Shown: positions 7,565 through 9,802 of the stretch, piece after piece | Position numbering within the stretch: position 1 is the first letter of the stretch | Layout of the letters: each line of letters opens with the position of its first letter | NCBI GenBank assembly: GCA_002293005.1 | Contig: DBCJ01000111.1 | Coordinates: 1-9,802 of the forward strand | Source of the DNA: Ignavibacteria bacterium UBA961 | Lineage (GTDB): Bacteria; Bacteroidota; Ignavibacteria; Kapaibacteriales; UBA961 | Length of the DNA: 9,802 nucleotides | Direction: 5' to 3' | Notes under the pieces: model-generated | What the model was told of the DNA's origin: nothing | What the model saw: the letters and a program-made list of their open reading frames with translations, nothing else | Database searches by the model: none | Program-made: the position numbers and the translations under genes

Positions 7565-7591
7565 TATTGATTGAAATGATTGTGTTGATTG
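7565..7591 (-). repeat. Three CAATCA repeats at 9-bp period upstream of the envelope operon
   Basis: The minus strand reads CAATCAACA, CAATCATTT, CAATCAATA: three perfect CAATCA hexamers in exact 9-bp phase (hexamers at 7586-7591, 7577-7582 and 7568-7573). They lie between the pgeF stop and the possible promoter, about 65-90 bp upstream of its predicted start site, where an activator could bind. TGATTG/CAATCA is a fairly common word elsewhere in this AT-rich window, which weakens the case, but the strict phase and intergenic position are notable. Confidence 0.45.
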
Positions 7592-7601
7592 TCTTCTATG
7601 C

Positions 7602-8333
7602 TTAAAGCAAACCCAAAAAAGCAATATTTCTACCCATATTCCCCTCTCTTCGAAAGGAATGAAATCGATCATCTATAATTGTACAAATAGTTGATAATTC
7701 AATGTGTTGCGACTGAACCCCGGTTTCCGTCAAAGTAGAAGCAATATATGATCGTAAATCAAAATGGTATTTCAGGTTCACTTGATCAACAAATCCAGGA
7801 AACAAATCCATGAACTCGGGTCCCACTTCATACCTATCTTTCCCTGCACATGGAGTCAGCCAAATCAATGCATCTGAAGGATTGGTACCAAATTGTTCCT
7901 TCATGATTTCCATTCCCTTAAGTCCTATATCCAGCTTTGCTCCTCGCCAACCGGCATGCAATGCCATTATGGCCATATTTTTTGGATCATATATCATAAT
8001 GCCACAACAATCGGCAAGTGCAATTCCCAATACAAGATCAGGGTTATTGGTATATATCCCATCTCCATCAGGAAGCATGCTCAGTCCTGCTTCATGAATC
8101 TGATCTCCATGAACTTGATTCAAAGAGACAATCTTCTTTCCTATTCCACTTCCGATGGAATTTTCCATTGATTCTACATGAACTTGGAATTGCTCATCAG
8201 TAAGCGATGCTCTTCGGAATGAAAATCCTGAAGGTTGATACTCACTGATTTCACCTTTCATCGACATCCCACAGAGAATTGGATATTGCTTGAATATATT
8301 TGGTTCTAAGAATTCCAATTTACTCTTCCTCAT
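7602..8333 (-). CDS. pgeF: PgeF/YfiH-family protein (laccase-domain, purine nucleoside phosphorylase type)
   Basis: A 243-residue protein of the YfiH/DUF152 family. Members bind a metal through two His and a Cys; they have been reported as polyphenol oxidases, purine nucleoside phosphorylase/adenosine deaminases, and in E. coli (PgeF) as guarding against wrong amino acids in peptidoglycan precursors. Visible: NQVHG (His75), ALADCC (Cys109), ALHAGWRGA (His126), and the C-terminal CTIIDDRFHSFRREGNMGRN. The usual GPCIG is TPCAG here, and the N-terminal region normally carrying S.N.G and GD motifs is strongly diverged. The start is uncertain. ATG 8331-8333 (chosen) overlaps queG by 14 nt; an ATG at 8354 would overlap by 35 nt; a TTG at 8318 lies 1 nt after the queG stop and is preceded at suitable distance by GAGGAAGAG. 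It is the last gene of its operon; no clear terminator follows. The exact substrate is not predictable. Confidence 0.9.
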   Translation of the reverse strand: MRKSKLEFLEPNIFKQYPILCGMSMKGEISEYQPSGFSFRRASLTDEQFQVHVESMENSIGSGIGKKIVSLNQVHGDQIHEAGLSMLPDGDGIYTNNPDLVLGIALADCCGIMIYDPKNMAIMALHAGWRGAKLDIGLKGMEIMKEQFGTNPSDALIWLTPCAGKDRYEVGPEFMDLFPGFVDQVNLKYHFDLRSYIASTLTETGVQSQHIELSTICTIIDDRFHSFRREGNMGRNIAFLGLL

Positions 8334-9270
8334 TACTCTGCAATGCATTGACATTTCTTTGCAAACCGGCTAGTTTGGTTCTTTTCACAGGACTTTTCCG
8401 AAATCTATCCGAAAAATCCTCTTGCTTCATTTCCAAAATGGAGTGAAATGTCAAACCTGTTTCATTTTTCCTTGGTTGAAATTCTTGGACAGAGGATTCT
8501 GATGAGAATCTATTCCAAGGACATATATCCTGGCAAATATCGCATCCATATACCCATTGCTCCATATTACTTGCAATTTCGGTCGGAATTTCAATATGTG
8601 GTTTCGCTTCTATAGTCCAATAAGAAATACATTTGTTTGCATCCACTTTATAAGGTTCTATGATTGCATTTGTAGGACAAGCATCCAAGCAAGCAGTGCA
8701 GGTTCCACAATAATCTTCCATAGGTGAATCATAATGCAATGGAATGGTGGTTATAATGATTCCCAAGAAAAACCAAGACCCAATCTCTCGTGAAATGATA
8801 TTGGAATTCTTACCTTGCCAACCTATTCCTGCTTTGCGTGCCCATTGTTTTTCAGGAATCGGACCCGTATCGACATACACTTTTGATTGAGAATCAGGAT
8901 CTATGGATTGTAATTCAGATACTATTTCCTGCATTTTCATTGGTAGTATCTCATGATAATCGTTACCCCAAGCATAGCGCGAGATTTTTCCTTCTTCTTT
9001 GGAATCGTGATGTGCATGAGGCGTATAATAGGATAATCCAATAACAATCACGGATTCAGCCCCCAGAAGTATTTCCCTTATATCTTTCCTTTTCTCAAGA
9101 TTCTTTTCCAGAAAGTGCATTGTGGCATGATAACCCGAAGCAAGCCATTCTTGATATCGATCAAACTCCTCGGGTAATGCTTCCGCTTTGGCAATGCCCA
9201 CCAATTCAAATCCCGCTTTCTTTGCAGTTTGCTTTATGAGCTCTGAATAATAAGATTTGGAATATTCCAT
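8320..9270 (-). CDS. queG: Epoxyqueuosine reductase QueG, short form
   Basis: QueG reduces epoxyqueuosine to queuosine in the wobble position of tRNAs with GUN anticodons, using cobalamin and two [4Fe-4S] clusters, in the cytoplasm. The 316-residue product shows ISRYAWGNDYHEIL, then VDTGPIPEKQWARKAGIGWQGKN (in which D134 is the family's proposed proton donor), then CGTCTACLDACP (C188, C191, C194, C198), an isolated Cys214 in KCISYW, and YGCDICQDICPWN (C243, C246, C250). This is the full set of cluster ligands. The C terminus has the usual SPVKRTKLAGLQRNV. It lacks the HEAT-like extension of the longer E. coli enzyme (379 residues), as many QueG proteins do. I start at the ATG 9268-9270, 5 nt after the Rieske gene's stop; the in-frame TTG at 9294 would add eight residues and overlap that gene. 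The 3' end overlaps pgeF. Confidence 0.95.
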   Translation of the reverse strand: MEYSKSYYSELIKQTAKKAGFELVGIAKAEALPEEFDRYQEWLASGYHATMHFLEKNLEKRKDIREILLGAESVIVIGLSYYTPHAHHDSKEEGKISRYAWGNDYHEILPMKMQEIVSELQSIDPDSQSKVYVDTGPIPEKQWARKAGIGWQGKNSNIISREIGSWFFLGIIITTIPLHYDSPMEDYCGTCTACLDACPTNAIIEPYKVDANKCISYWTIEAKPHIEIPTEIASNMEQWVYGCDICQDICPWNRFSSESSVQEFQPRKNETGLTFHSILEMKQEDFSDRFRKSPVKRTKLAGLQRNVNALQSNEEE

Positions 9271-9275
9271 CTTGA

Positions 9276-9686
9276 TCAAAAATTCCGAAGCCAAAGTGGA
9301 GTTAATTTCTCAGGTTTCTCAAGCCAGATATACCCATCTAATTCGAATACATGATATGTCTTGAGTCGCGCATTGCTACCCAATGCCTTACCAGAATCCA
9401 AAGAATAAATCCAACCATGAAGCGGACAAGTAACAGTACCTTCTTCAATCAGTCCATCACAAATCACGGCGGCATATTGATGAGGACAGATATTCGAAAC
9501 AGCATAATATTCACTGCCATCACGAATGATTGCTATTTGCACATCCTCATCGAAAAAGATATTCTTGCCTTTCTTCTGAAAGACTTCGTTTGAAGAACAA
9601 ATGCGAAGATATTCTCTGCCTTCATGTGTCATGCATTTAAAAGAAGCAATTGCTTTGTCAAATGCAGATGATTCCGAATCCGACAT
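9276..9686 (-). CDS. Small Rieske [2Fe-2S] ferredoxin-like protein
   Basis: A 136-residue single-domain Rieske protein without signal peptide or membrane segment, so probably cytoplasmic. The cluster ligands are CPH (C67, H69) and CPLHGW (C87, H90), spaced C-x-H-x17-C-x2-H as in Rieske ferredoxins and NirD-type subunits. About 25 N-terminal residues (MSDSESSAFDK and on) precede the Rieske fold. The usual R-x-A-P-L after the first box is replaced by QYAAVIC, with an extra Cys76. Its role is likely electron transfer, but no oxygenase or nitrite reductase partner is in view. The ATG overlaps the stop of the upstream gene (TGATG), and its own stop is 5 nt before queG, so it is translated within one operon with them. 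Its partner could be the upstream hydrolase, QueG, or a protein encoded elsewhere. Confidence 0.9.
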   Translation of the reverse strand: MSDSESSAFDKAIASFKCMTHEGREYLRICSSNEVFQKKGKNIFFDEDVQIAIIRDGSEYYAVSNICPHQYAAVICDGLIEEGTVTCPLHGWIYSLDSGKALGSNARLKTYHVFELDGYIWLEKPEKLTPLWLRNF

Positions 9687-9802
9687 CAGATATTCACCAT
9701 TTCATTGTATGTGAAACCCTTCTCGGTTTTCTTGACTGTGCAAGCAATGGAAAAAGCATCATGTTCGAAACAAAGTATCCAATTCTGCTCCGCTGCTCTT
9801 GT
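9686..9802 (-). CDS. C-terminal tail of a probable MBL-fold metallo-hydrolase (cut by window edge)
   Basis: An open frame enters from the window edge and gives 38 residues before a TGA that overlaps the Rieske start (TGATG). The translation contains RAAEQNWILCFEHD and then a short basic strand ending GFTYNEMVNI. The phrase nW.l.FEHD near the C terminus is typical of glyoxalase II-like metallo-beta-lactamase-fold hydrolases, in which this His is a metal ligand close to the end of the protein. The assignment rests on this one motif, since the HxHxDH core lies outside the window. The frame, the clean overlap with the next start and the motif agree that this is a real coding end. Confidence 0.55.
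   Translation of the reverse strand, partial: TRAAEQNWILCFEHDAFSIACTVKKTEKGFTYNEMVNI

Noticed and set aside
7592..7612. Terminator after pgeF (palindrome GCTTTAAGC at the stop codon)
   Set aside because: The palindrome is only 9 bp, AT-rich in the centre, with no loop and no T run downstream on the minus strand, so it would not act as an intrinsic terminator.
9271..9294. Longer QueG start at the TTG at 9294
   Set aside because: It would overlap the end of the Rieske gene, while an ATG 5 nt after that stop gives the usual QueG N-terminal length.

Overview
The window carries ten protein-coding genes, all on the minus strand, packed with almost no intergenic space. Two are cut by the window edges. 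No tRNA, rRNA, CRISPR array, transposase or integrase is visible. The DNA is moderately AT-rich. The gene types (a TonB protein with an FGDGDGTG-type linker motif, a TonB-receptor-like barrel, a SPOR protein and a giant periplasmic TPR protein) and a possible TAnnTTTG promoter element suggest a Gram-negative member of the Bacteroidota/Chlorobi (FCB) group, perhaps Ignavibacteria- or Kapabacteria-like. That placement is inference, because no phylogenetic marker is present.

Transcription runs from high to low coordinates. The first block (9802 to 7602) is a redox/metal-enzyme group: the C-terminal tail of a probable MBL-fold metallo-hydrolase, a small Rieske [2Fe-2S] ferredoxin-like protein, the short form of epoxyqueuosine reductase QueG (cobalamin plus two [4Fe-4S] clusters, tRNA modification), and a PgeF/YfiH-family multicopper-fold protein. 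Adjacent genes overlap or lie 5 nt apart, so this looks like one operon.

A 123-bp gap (7479-7601) is the only real intergenic space. It holds three copies of CAATCA (minus strand) at an exact 9-bp period, a short inverted repeat, and a TATTTTTG element 32 nt upstream of the next gene's preferred start codon. It is the best place for a promoter of the second block.

The second block (7478 to 1) is a cell-envelope operon: a 1041-residue secreted TPR protein, a 535-residue outer-membrane barrel that resembles the barrel part of a TonB-dependent receptor but lacks a plug domain, a bitopic SPOR protein, a TonB-like energy transducer, a 60-residue two-helix membrane protein, and the N-terminal two thirds of UDP-glucose 6-dehydrogenase. 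Gaps are -4, 14, 7, 12 and 1 nt. Together these would place parts in the outer membrane (barrel), periplasm (TPR), peptidoglycan (SPOR) and inner membrane (TonB, small hairpin), with Ugd supplying UDP-glucuronate for a surface polymer. No ExbB/ExbD pair is present in the window. This TPR/plugless-barrel/SPOR/TonB combination is the best candidate here for an undescribed trans-envelope system; its function cannot be read from sequence alone.
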